From Methylophilaceae bacterium (GTDB lineage Bacteria > Pseudomonadota > Gammaproteobacteria > Burkholderiales > Methylophilaceae): a DNA stretch of 45,324 nt. The position numbers and the translations under genes are program-made. The notes below the pieces were generated by a model that was not told the DNA's origin, made no database searches, and saw only the letters and a list, made by a program, of their open reading frames with translations. Positions 8,010-15,293 of this stretch are shown here, in pieces (the stretch's first letter is position 1; every line of letters begins with the position of its first letter). The DNA lies in NCBI GenBank assembly GCA_026419515.1, contig JANZZG010000054.1, positions 1 to 45,324 of the forward strand, written 5' to 3'.

Positions 8010-9028
8010 CGCGCGGCCTCGTACCACCCTTTGCTGGCATTCACCACACGCACCACCAGCAGCATCACCGGTACCTCGATCAGCACCCCGACCACGGTCG
8101 CCAGTGCCGCGCCGGACTCGAAACCGAACAGGCTGATGGCGGCGGCCACGGCCAGCTCGAAGAAATTGCTGGCACCGATCAATGCCGAGGGACAGGCGAC
8201 GGAATGCTTCTCGCCCGCCACCCGGTTGAGCCAATAAGCCAGCGCAGCGTTGAAGAATACCTGGATCAGGATGGGCACGGCCAGCAGCCCGATGATCAAA
8301 GGTTGTTTCAGGATGGCCTCGCCCTGGAAGCCGAACAGCAGCACCAGGGTCGCCAGCAGCGCGGCGATCGACCACGGGCCGATCTTTGCCATCGCATTAT
8401 CGAACGCATCCTGACCTTTTGCCAGTAGCGCCCTGCGCCAGCCCTGGGCCAGCAGCACGGGGATGACGATGTAGAGCACCACCGAAGTGAACAGCGTCGC
8501 CCACGGCACCGTAATCGACGAAATGCCCAGCAGCAGGCCGACGATGGGGGCGAAGGCGAACACCATGATGGTGTCGTTGAGCGCCACCTGCGACAGCGTG
8601 AACAGCGGATCTCCATTGGACAGCCGGCTCCAGACGAATACCATGGCGGTACAGGGCGCTGCCGCCAGCAGGATGAGACCGGCGATGTAGCCGTCGAGCT
8701 GATCCGCCGGCAGCAGGGGCGCGAACAGCTGGCGGATGAACAGCCAGCCGAGGAACGCCATGGAAAACGGCTTGACCAGCCAGTTGACGAACAGGGTCAC
8801 GGCGATGCCGCGCACATGCTGGCGGACTTCGTGCAGTGCGCCGAAATCCACCTTGACCAGCATCGGGATGATCATCACCCAGATCAGCAGTCCGACCGGC
8901 AGGTTGACCTGCGCCACCTGCAGGCGGCCAACCGCCTGAAAGAATTCCGGCACGATCTGGCCCAGGGCCACGCCGGCGACGATGCACAGGCCCACCCAGA
9001 CTGTGAGGTAACGCTCGAAGATACTCAT
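7988..9028 (-). CDS. acr3: ACR3-type arsenite efflux transporter
   Basis: Integral inner-membrane carrier of 346 residues with about ten hydrophobic segments, exporting arsenite using the proton-motive force. Seen: the family's conserved cysteine C126 in LLAAAPCTAMVFVWS, the ALNDTIMVFAFAPIV segment, and ALIGASNFFELAVA near the C-terminus. Last gene of the arsR-arsI-arsC-acr3 operon, four bases after arsC. It belongs to the ACR3/BART superfamily and not to ArsB. Its 3' end overlaps the convergent radical SAM gene. Confidence 0.95.
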   Translation of the reverse strand: MSIFERYLTVWVGLCIVAGVALGQIVPEFFQAVGRLQVAQVNLPVGLLIWVMIIPMLVKVDFGALHEVRQHVRGIAVTLFVNWLVKPFSMAFLGWLFIRQLFAPLLPADQLDGYIAGLILLAAAPCTAMVFVWSRLSNGDPLFTLSQVALNDTIMVFAFAPIVGLLLGISSITVPWATLFTSVVLYIVIPVLLAQGWRRALLAKGQDAFDNAMAKIGPWSIAALLATLVLLFGFQGEAILKQPLIIGLLAVPILIQVFFNAALAYWLNRVAGEKHSVACPSALIGASNFFELAVAAAISLFGFESGAALATVVGVLIEVPVMLLVVRVVNASKGWYEAARQSNRLA

Positions 9029-9032
9029 GCCG

Positions 9033-9533
9033 CTACACCTGCATACGGCCGATGTCGTCCATCTCGCGCTTGATGGCCAAGCGGTCGAGATTGGTCAGCG
9101 GCAGGTTGACAAAGATACTGACCCGGTTACGGATCTGGTGGAACACCTTACGGAACAGGGCACGTTTTTCGTCATCGGTCCCTTCCAGCGCCGCCGGGTC
9201 CTCGAAACCCCAGTGGGCGGTGATGGGGTTGCCGGGCCATACCGGGCAGACTTCTCCCGCAGCGCGATCGCACACCGTGATGACGAAGTCCATCTGCGGC
9301 GCATCCGGCCCAGTAAATTCGTCCCAGCTCTTGCTGCGCAGCCCTTCGGTGGGGTAGCCAATCGACTGGATCTGCTCGATGGCAAACGGATTGACCTTGC
9401 CGGTGGGATGACTGCCGGCGCTGTAGGCTTTGAAACGGCCCTTGCCCAATGTGTTGAACAGAGCCTCGGCCATGATGCTGCGGGCGGAATTGCCTGTGCA
9501 CAGGATAAGTACGTTGAAGGTCTTTTCGCTCAT
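9033..9533 (-). CDS. arsC: arsenate reductase, low-molecular-weight phosphatase type
   Basis: Reduces arsenate to arsenite for export by Acr3. The 166 residues belong to the LMW-PTP-like group: P-loop C12-TGNSAR with catalytic cysteine and arginine, and later a second conserved cysteine in FVITVCDRAAGEVCPVWPG that relays oxidation. Such enzymes usually couple to thioredoxin or glutaredoxin. The C-terminal tail beyond residue 140 (FRKVFHQIRNRVSIFVNLPL) is typical of the proteobacterial subgroup. It sits between arsI and acr3. Confidence 0.94.
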   Translation of the reverse strand: MSEKTFNVLILCTGNSARSIMAEALFNTLGKGRFKAYSAGSHPTGKVNPFAIEQIQSIGYPTEGLRSKSWDEFTGPDAPQMDFVITVCDRAAGEVCPVWPGNPITAHWGFEDPAALEGTDDEKRALFRKVFHQIRNRVSIFVNLPLTNLDRLAIKREMDDIGRMQV

Positions 9534-9569
9534 GTGGGTTCCTTAGGAATAAATAGAGTTTGGATTGGC

Positions 9570-10025
9570 TCAGGCGCAGCAACCACCTGCATCGCGCTTT
9601 TTCGTCACCATGCTCAGGGGGACGCAGCATTCGGCGCCCCCTGCTCTGTCCCCGCCGAACACCGGCACCACATCCAGGGTATGGTAGGCCTCCCAGGCGA
9701 TGCCTTCGGGGTCGGTGACCCAGTATTTGTCGGATCGGGCATAGCAGCAGGTGGTCCCCAATTCCGCCTCGACGTCGGTCTGCAGGCTTTGCAGGCGGCC
9801 CTGCAGCTCGGCCAGTTCCTCCGCACTTTCGACCTGGATGCCAAGATGGTTGAGACCGGTCGGCGCGCCACGCTGCGAAATGGCGAAATTCATGCGTGGG
9901 TCGTCCAGCAACCATTTCGCATAGTCCGGCTTGATCACGCTGGGTGCGCTGCCGAACAGCGTGCTGTAAAAGCGGATACTCCCGTCGAGATCGTGGACCG
10001 AGACGTGCACATGCAAGCGTTTCAT
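9570..10025 (-). CDS. arsI: ArsI/CadI-family VOC dioxygenase (C-As lyase candidate)
   Basis: Vicinal-oxygen-chelate protein of 151 residues. ArsI members are Fe(II) dioxygenases that cleave the carbon-arsenic bond of trivalent methyl- or aryl-arsenicals. Seen: N-terminal H5/H7 (RLHVHVSVHD), NHLGIQVES with H60, a vicinal cysteine pair C93-C94 in GTTCCYARSDKYWVTDPEG, and WE at 111-112. The histidines and E112 fit the metal ligands; the cysteine pair is the arsenical-binding hallmark. Two more CC pairs lie near the end (133-134, 149-150). It overlaps the arsR stop by 4 nt. CadI (cadmium-induced) proteins are close relatives, but the operon favours arsenic. Confidence 0.85.
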   Translation of the reverse strand: MKRLHVHVSVHDLDGSIRFYSTLFGSAPSVIKPDYAKWLLDDPRMNFAISQRGAPTGLNHLGIQVESAEELAELQGRLQSLQTDVEAELGTTCCYARSDKYWVTDPEGIAWEAYHTLDVVPVFGGDRAGGAECCVPLSMVTKKRDAGGCCA

Positions 10026-10363
10026 GATGGATACTCCTCGTGGGCCGAACAGGCCGGTGTGCACACCGGCGCACAGGGGTTGCCGCCGCAGCAGTTCTCG
10101 GTGAGAAAGGACAGCAGCGCATTCATGGTGGCGAACTGGGCGGCGTAGATGACGAAACGGCCTTCCTGCCGGGCGTTCACCAGGTCGGCATGGGCCAGTT
10201 CCTTGAGATGGAAAGACAGCGTCGAGGCCGGGATCGCCAGCCTCTCGGCGAGCTCTCCGGCCGCCAGGCCTGCCGGCCCGGCCTGCACCAGCAGCCGGAA
10301 CAGCGACAGCCGGGTTTCCTGCGCCAGGGCGGAAAGGATGCGGACAGCGGATTTCGTTTCCAT
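10022..10363 (-). CDS. arsR: ArsR-family As(III)-responsive repressor
   Basis: Winged-helix repressor of 113 residues. It starts METKSAVRILSALAQETRLS, with the recognition region ASTLSFHLKELAHADLV and wing ARQEGRFVIYAA. The C-terminus carries C91-C92 and C97, plus C101 and C105; a CC-x4/5-C arrangement at this place is the arsenite site of the Acidithiobacillus-type ArsR. The start ATG at 10363 abuts a 20-bp perfect palindrome that contains TATAAT, leaving no room for a Shine-Dalgarno, so the mRNA may be leaderless. It heads the operon and overlaps arsI by 4 nt. Confidence 0.92.
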   Translation of the reverse strand: METKSAVRILSALAQETRLSLFRLLVQAGPAGLAAGELAERLAIPASTLSFHLKELAHADLVNARQEGRFVIYAAQFATMNALLSFLTENCCGGNPCAPVCTPACSAHEEYPS

Positions 10364-10383
10364 ATTTCTATAATTATAGAAAT
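10364..10383. promoter_or_regulatory. ArsR operator overlapping the promoter
   Basis: A perfect 20-bp palindrome with half site ATTTCTATAA ends one base pair before the arsR start codon. On the minus strand it contains TATAAT (10374-10369); CATACA lies 17 bases upstream as a weak -35. The expected transcription start then falls at or next to the ATG. Binding of ArsR here would block the -10 region. Confidence 0.7.
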
Positions 10384-10426
10384 GAATGTTGCCATTGTAT
10401 GACACGCCGCCCGATCGAGACAAGCC

Positions 10427-10810
10427 TTATCCGAAAAACTTTTGGATCATCCGCCGGTCGCGCTTGGTGGGACGGCCCATGCCGCGCTCGCGCCGGGCAT
10501 GTTCGTGCTCGCCGGTGAGCCTGGCGTTTTCGCGCCGCTGGCGGCTAGCCTCGGTTTCCTCATAAAGCAGGGCGGCTTCCGGCGCGCCCCGGCGTTGCGT
10601 GGAAAGCCCGCGCACCACAACTTCCAGCTCCTCGGCGCCCCGGCGGATACGCAGCACCTGGCCTGGCTTCACTTCCTTGGCTGGCTTGACGCGAGCGCCA
10701 TCCATCTGCACTTTGCCGCTTTCCACGGCTTCGGCAGAGAGGGCGCGCGTCTTGAAGAATCGCGCCGCCCATAACCATTTGTCGAGACGGACTTTTTCGG
10801 CGTCTGCCAT
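10427..10810 (-). CDS. hslR: S4-domain heat shock protein 15 (Hsp15)
   Basis: RNA-binding protein of 127 residues that in E. coli rescues 50S subunits carrying peptidyl-tRNA after heat stress. The S4 domain occupies about 6-65 (VRLDKWLWAARFFKTRALSA, then GARVKPAKEVKPGQVLRI), followed by a very basic tail (RRENARLTGEHEHARRERG). I placed the start at ATG 10810; the longer open frame upstream falls inside metG. It follows metG by four bases, so it is probably cotranscribed. Confidence 0.88.
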   Translation of the reverse strand: MADAEKVRLDKWLWAARFFKTRALSAEAVESGKVQMDGARVKPAKEVKPGQVLRIRRGAEELEVVVRGLSTQRRGAPEAALLYEETEASRQRRENARLTGEHEHARRERGMGRPTKRDRRMIQKFFG

Positions 10811-10814
10811 CCGG

Positions 10815-12863
10815 TCATTTGACCTGCATGCCCGGCTGCGCGCCGACATCCGGCGACAGCAGGTAGGGCCCGCCACGCGCATCCGAAGCCGCTAGCACCA
10901 TGCCTTCAGAGACGCCGAACTTCATCTTGCGTGGCGTGAGGTTGGCCACCATCACCGTCAGCCGGCCCACAAGCGTCGCCGGATCATAGGCCGACTTAAT
11001 CCCGGCGAACACGGTGCGTGGCTTTGCCTCGCCGATGTCCAGGGTGAGCTTGAGCAGCTTTTCCGCGCCTTCCACGTGCTCGGCGCTCAGGATGCGCGCG
11101 ATGCGCAAATCCACTTTGGAAAAATCCTCGATGCCGATGAAGGATTCCCAGTCCCGTGCGGCCGCCTGGGCTTCTTCCTGGGCCACATGCTGCTGGTGTC
11201 CGGCATGGCGCTGTTCGGAATGCGCCTGGGGCGTCTGCAGGCTTTGTTTGTTGGCCTCCACCATAGCCTCGATCTGCCTGGGATCGAGACGGGTCATCAG
11301 GTGCTGGTAGGGATTGATTTTGGCCGGCAGTTCCCGCAAATCATCCCAGACGAAATTCCGCTCCATGCCGAACAGTTCGCGCGCTACTCTGGACGCCGTA
11401 GCCGGCAACACCGGCTGCAACAGGATGGACAACACATAGAACCCATGCAAGGCACGGGAGCATATATCATGTAACTCATCCCGCTTGGTCTCGTCCCTGG
11501 CCAGCTTCCACGGCTCCGCCGCCGCGATGTCGGCGTTGATGCGGTCGGCTATGGCCATGATATCGCGCAATGCCTTGGCGTAATTGCGGGCTTCGTAGGC
11601 TTCGCCGATGTCTTGCCCGCCGTCGAACGGCGGCATACTCTCTCGCCTCAACTCCCCGCCGAAATGCCTGGTAATGAACCCCACGCAACGGCTGGCGATG
11701 TTGACATACTTGCCGATGAGGTCGGCATTCACCCGGGCGACGAAATCCTCCAGGTTGAGGTCTATATCCTCCATAGTGCCGTTGAGCTTGGCGGCGTAGT
11801 AATAGCGCAGGTACTCCGGATTCCCGACATGCTCCAGATAGCTGCGCGCAGTGATGAAGGTGCCGCGCGACTTGGACATTTTTTCACCGTTCACGGTAAG
11901 GAAGCCATGCGCAAAAACCGCGGTCGGCGTGCGATAGCCGGAGTACTCCAACATCGCCGGCCAGAACAGGGCGTGGAAATACAGGATGTCCTTGCCGATG
12001 AAGTGATATAGCTCGGTCGTCGAGCCTTTTCTCCAATACTCGCCGAAGTCCAACCCCAGCCGCTTGCATAAATTCTCGAAGCTCGCCATGTAGCCGACGG
12101 GCGCATCCAGCCACACGTAGAAATACTTGCCCGGCGCATCGGGAATCTCGAAGCCGAAATAGGGCGCATCGCGCGTTATGTCCCAATCCGCCAGGCCTTG
12201 CGCAAACCATTCACTCAGCTTGTTGACGGCCTCCTGCTGCAACGCGCCGGAGCGCGTCCACTCACGCAGGAACGCCTCGCATTCGGACAGCTTGAAGAAA
12301 TAATGCTCGGTCTCGCGGCGCTCCGGCACCGCGCCGGATACGGCAGACACGGGGTTAATCAGCTCGGTCGGGCTGTAGGTGGCACCGCACGCCTCGCAGC
12401 AATCACCGTACTGGTCCCTGGCATGGCAACGTGGGCATTCGCCCTTGATGAAGCGGTCAGGCAGAAACATCTGCTTGACCGGATCGTAAAACTGCTCGAC
12501 GGTGCGCGTCTCAATGAGTCCTCGCGCTTTGAGCGTCTGGTATATGGCGCAGGCCAGGGCGCGGTTTTCCTCGGAGTGGGTGGAATGGTAATTATCAAAC
12601 TCCACAAGGAAATCCCGGAAATCCGCCATATGCTCGGCACGCACGCGCTCGATGAGCTGCTCCGGTGTGACGCCCTCCTTTTCCGCACGCAGCATGATGG
12701 GCGTGCCATGGGTATCATCGGCGCAGACGTAATAGCACTCGTGCCCTCGCATCTTCTGGAAGCGCGCCCAGATATCGGTCTGGATGTACTCCACCAGGTG
12801 GCCCAGGTGGATGCTGCCATTGGCATAGGGTAGTGCGGAGGTGACGAGAATCGTGCGGGTCAT
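10815..12863 (-). CDS. metG: methionyl-tRNA synthetase
   Basis: Charges tRNA-Met; cytoplasmic homodimer. The 682 residues include the class I HIGH motif as HLGH at 19-22, the zinc knuckle cysteines C143, C146, C156 and C159 (CPRC and CEAC), KMSKS at 328-332, the anticodon-binding helical region, and a C-terminal EMAP/Trbp111-like domain from about 580 ([20 protein letters not shown] ... KIKSA-like region, [18 protein letters not shown]). This is the long two-zinc-finger-type architecture found in E. coli. Divergent from apbC; hslR follows. Confidence 0.97.
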   Translation of the reverse strand: MTRTILVTSALPYANGSIHLGHLVEYIQTDIWARFQKMRGHECYYVCADDTHGTPIMLRAEKEGVTPEQLIERVRAEHMADFRDFLVEFDNYHSTHSEENRALACAIYQTLKARGLIETRTVEQFYDPVKQMFLPDRFIKGECPRCHARDQYGDCCEACGATYSPTELINPVSAVSGAVPERRETEHYFFKLSECEAFLREWTRSGALQQEAVNKLSEWFAQGLADWDITRDAPYFGFEIPDAPGKYFYVWLDAPVGYMASFENLCKRLGLDFGEYWRKGSTTELYHFIGKDILYFHALFWPAMLEYSGYRTPTAVFAHGFLTVNGEKMSKSRGTFITARSYLEHVGNPEYLRYYYAAKLNGTMEDIDLNLEDFVARVNADLIGKYVNIASRCVGFITRHFGGELRRESMPPFDGGQDIGEAYEARNYAKALRDIMAIADRINADIAAAEPWKLARDETKRDELHDICSRALHGFYVLSILLQPVLPATASRVARELFGMERNFVWDDLRELPAKINPYQHLMTRLDPRQIEAMVEANKQSLQTPQAHSEQRHAGHQQHVAQEEAQAAARDWESFIGIEDFSKVDLRIARILSAEHVEGAEKLLKLTLDIGEAKPRTVFAGIKSAYDPATLVGRLTVMVANLTPRKMKFGVSEGMVLAASDARGGPYLLSPDVGAQPGMQVK

Positions 12864-12890
12864 GGAGCAGCGCGTGTATGGAAGAACGGC

Positions 12891-12935
12891 TGCATTTTAG
12901 CAAATGACGCGCCCCAGCACATGCGCTAAAATGCA
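12891..12935. promoter_or_regulatory. divergent metG/apbC promoter region with 11-bp inverted repeat
   Basis: TGCATTTTAGC at 12891-12901 and its exact complement GCTAAAATGCA at 12925-12935 are separated by 23 bases, so each strand shows a TAAAAT -10-like box facing outward. For apbC, ATGACG at 12904-12909 lies 17 bases before TAAAAT at 12927-12932 (4/6 match to TTGACA). The minus-strand -35 for metG is poor. Confidence 0.55.
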
Positions 12936-12959
12936 TTCCTGAATGGTTTAGTCAGGAAT
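12935..12959 (+). promoter_or_regulatory. IscR type-1-like operator at the apbC start site
   Basis: A 25-bp imperfect palindrome: ATTCCTGA at 12935-12942, then ATGGTTTAG, then TCAGGAAT at 12952-12959. Compared by eye with the IscR type-1 consensus as I remember it (ATASYYGACTR-WWW-YAGTCRRSTAT), 21 of 25 positions agree, including YAGTCRRS. It begins three bases after the predicted -10 of apbC and so covers the transcription start. It also holds the AGGA of the apbC ribosome binding site. Binding by an [2Fe-2S] IscR is inferred. Confidence 0.5.
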
Positions 12960-12968
12960 TACCGCTTC

Positions 12969-14057
12969 ATGTCACTCACCGAACTGCAGATACAAGCCGC
13001 GCTCAAGGCACTCATCGACCCGAATACCGGCAAGGATTTCGTCAGCGCCAAATGCGTCCGCAACCTGCGCATCGACGGGGCCAACGTCGCGCTCGACATC
13101 GTGCTGGGCTATCCGGCCAAAACGGTTGCGGCGGAAATCCGCACACTGGTCGAAGACAAGCTGAAAAGCCTGCCCGGTGCCGGCAGTGTATTCGTCAATG
13201 TGACCTCCAGGATCGCCGCCCATGCCGTGCAACGGGGTGTACAGCTGATTCCCGGCGTGAAAAACATCATCGCTGTCGCCTCCGGCAAGGGTGGGGTCGG
13301 CAAATCCACCACCGCCGTCAATCTGGCGCTGGCGCTGGCCGCTGAAGGCGCCCAGGTCGGCCTGCTGGATGCCGACATCTACGGCCCGTCGCAGCCGCAG
13401 ATGCTGGGCATCTCGGCCCGCCCGGAGAGCGTCGACGGCAAGAGCATGGAACCTCTGGAACGTTATGGGGTGAAGGCGATGTCGATCGGCTTTTTGATCG
13501 ACCCGGATACCCCCATGGTGTGGCGCGGCCCAATGGTGACGGGCGCACTGGAGCAATTGCTGCGTGAAACCCGCTGGGGCGAGCTGGATTATCTGGTGGT
13601 CGATCTGCCGCCCGGCACCGGCGACGTCCAGCTCACCCTGGCGCAGAAAGTGCCGGTGACCGGGGCCGTGATCGTCACCACGCCACAGGACATCGCCCTG
13701 CTCGACGCCCGCAAGGGGCTCAAGATGTTCGAGAAAGTGGGCATTCCCATCCTCGGCATCGTCGAGAACATGAGTACGCACATCTGCTCGCGCTGCGGCC
13801 ATGAGGAGCACATCTTCGGCGCCGGCGGCGGTGCCCGCATGTGCCAGGACTACCACGTCGAGCTGCTGGGGGCGCTGCCGCTCGACATCCGCATCCGCGA
13901 ACAGACCGATGGTGGCATGCCCACGGTGGTGGCCGAACCGGCAGGACGCATCGCCGCGGAATATCTCAAGATCGCCCGTCGTATCGCGGTGAAGCTGTCG
14001 GAGCAGGCGCTCGATCACAGTCACAAGTTTCCCCATATCGTGATCCAGAATACCTGA
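12969..14057 (+). CDS. apbC: Mrp/ApbC iron-sulfur cluster carrier ATPase
   Basis: P-loop NTPase that holds and delivers [4Fe-4S] clusters to apoproteins; cytoplasmic dimer. In 362 residues: an N-terminal DUF59/MIP18-like domain (about 1-85), deviant Walker A GKGGVGKST around 107-115, ADIYGPSQPQM, VDLPPGTGDVQLT, and the C-x2-C cluster site CSRCGHEEHIFG near 271-282. Divergent from metG, with an IscR-like site at its promoter that would link expression to Fe-S status. The ATG at 12969 is preceded by AGGA at 12954. Confidence 0.95.
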   Translation: MSLTELQIQAALKALIDPNTGKDFVSAKCVRNLRIDGANVALDIVLGYPAKTVAAEIRTLVEDKLKSLPGAGSVFVNVTSRIAAHAVQRGVQLIPGVKNIIAVASGKGGVGKSTTAVNLALALAAEGAQVGLLDADIYGPSQPQMLGISARPESVDGKSMEPLERYGVKAMSIGFLIDPDTPMVWRGPMVTGALEQLLRETRWGELDYLVVDLPPGTGDVQLTLAQKVPVTGAVIVTTPQDIALLDARKGLKMFEKVGIPILGIVENMSTHICSRCGHEEHIFGAGGGARMCQDYHVELLGALPLDIRIREQTDGGMPTVVAEPAGRIAAEYLKIARRIAVKLSEQALDHSHKFPHIVIQNT

Positions 14058-14065
14058 CCGCGACG

Positions 14066-14100
14066 ATTCGGCCCCTTGTACATCAGGGTAAAGGCCGAAT
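14066..14100 (+). terminator. stem-loop downstream of apbC
   Basis: ATTCGGCC at 14066-14073 pairs with GGCCGAAT at 14093-14100, with further partial pairing inside. It begins nine bases after the apbC stop. No T-run follows. A TAAAAT box at 14130-14135 may be the -10 of the next gene. Confidence 0.45.
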
Positions 14101-14173
14101 TCCGGCTGTATCCCTGCCCTTCGATGCGTTAAAATGCGCATATTGATTCCAGCCACGTGGCGATATAGCTTTT

Positions 14174-15259
14174 ATGACTTCCAGCAAACCCGTAACCAGC
14201 GACCTTCGCATCCGCGAAATCAAGGAGCTCGTGCCTCCTTCACGCCTGCTCGCCGAACTGCCATTGAGCGATGCTGCCGCTGAAAACATCATCGCGACCC
14301 GACAGGCCATCCATCGCATCATGCATGGGGCCGACGACCGCCTGGTGGTCATCATCGGTCCCTGCTCCATCCACGACCGCGATGCCGGGCTGGAATACGC
14401 CCACCGTTTGTTGGAGCAACGCAAACGGCTACAAGACGAGCTATTGATCCTGATGCGCGTCTATTTCGAAAAGCCGCGCACCACCGTGGGCTGGAAGGGG
14501 CTGATCAACGACCCACGGCTCGATGGAAGCTTTCAGATCAACGAAGGACTACGCCTGGCGCGCAGCATCCTGCTCGACATCAATGCATTGGGCCTGCCGG
14601 CCGGCGCGGAATTCCTCGATGTGATCACGCCCCAGTACAACGCCGATCTCGTTTCCTGGGGGGCCATCGGCGCGCGCACCACGGAAAGCCAGGTGCACCG
14701 CGAGCTGGCCTCCGGCTTATCCTGCCCGGTCGGCTTCAAGAATGGCACCGATGGCAACATCCGTATCGCCGTGGACGCCATCAAGTCGGCCTCCTCGCCG
14801 CACCATTTCCTCTCTGTGACGCGTGAAGGTCACACCGCCATCGTGTCCACCACTGGCAACGAAGACTGCCACATCATCCTGCGAGGCGGCAAGGAGCCCA
14901 ACTATGATGCTGCCAGCGTGAACGCCGCCTGTCACGAGCTGGCCGCGTCCGGCCTCACCCCGCGCGTGATGATCGACTGCTCCCATGGCAATAGCCGCAA
15001 ACAGTTCAAATTGCAGCTGGATGTGGCCCGAGACATCGCGGATCAGCTGGCTGCCGGCGAACAACGCATTTTCGGTGTGATGGTGGAATCCAATCTCAAG
15101 GAAGGCCGCCAGGATCTCAAACCAGGTTGTCCCCTGGAATACGGCCAGTCGATCACCGATGCCTGCCTGGGCTGGGAAGACAGTGTAGCGCTGCTCGAAA
15201 TGCTGGCCGAAGGCGTACGGGCGCGGCGCAAGGCTTGCGCCGACGACGAAGACGATTGA
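14174..15259 (+). CDS. aroG: 3-deoxy-7-phosphoheptulonate (DAHP) synthase, AroG/F/H type
   Basis: First step of the shikimate pathway: phosphoenolpyruvate plus erythrose-4-phosphate gives DAHP. The 361 residues match class I alpha enzymes. Seen: IIGPCSIHD (metal/PEP site cysteine) around 59-67, MRVYFEKPRTTVGWKGL, GFKNGTDGNI, and MIDCSHGNSRK. The N-terminal extension that carries feedback inhibition by an aromatic amino acid is present. Which amino acid inhibits it cannot be read with certainty, so the aroG symbol denotes the family. It seems to be transcribed alone. Confidence 0.93.
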   Translation: MTSSKPVTSDLRIREIKELVPPSRLLAELPLSDAAAENIIATRQAIHRIMHGADDRLVVIIGPCSIHDRDAGLEYAHRLLEQRKRLQDELLILMRVYFEKPRTTVGWKGLINDPRLDGSFQINEGLRLARSILLDINALGLPAGAEFLDVITPQYNADLVSWGAIGARTTESQVHRELASGLSCPVGFKNGTDGNIRIAVDAIKSASSPHHFLSVTREGHTAIVSTTGNEDCHIILRGGKEPNYDAASVNAACHELAASGLTPRVMIDCSHGNSRKQFKLQLDVARDIADQLAAGEQRIFGVMVESNLKEGRQDLKPGCPLEYGQSITDACLGWEDSVALLEMLAEGVRARRKACADDEDD

Positions 15260-15293
15260 GCCGACGTCCGGTCGCCCTCGGAGTTCGTGTTTC

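Noticed and set aside
9027-10148. 373-codon plus-strand open frame over the ars operon
   Set aside because: It spans several convincing minus-strand genes (arsC, arsI, arsR) and shows no domain.
12972-14156. 394-codon minus-strand open frame opposite apbC
   Set aside because: Shadow of apbC, with no family likeness or ribosome binding site.
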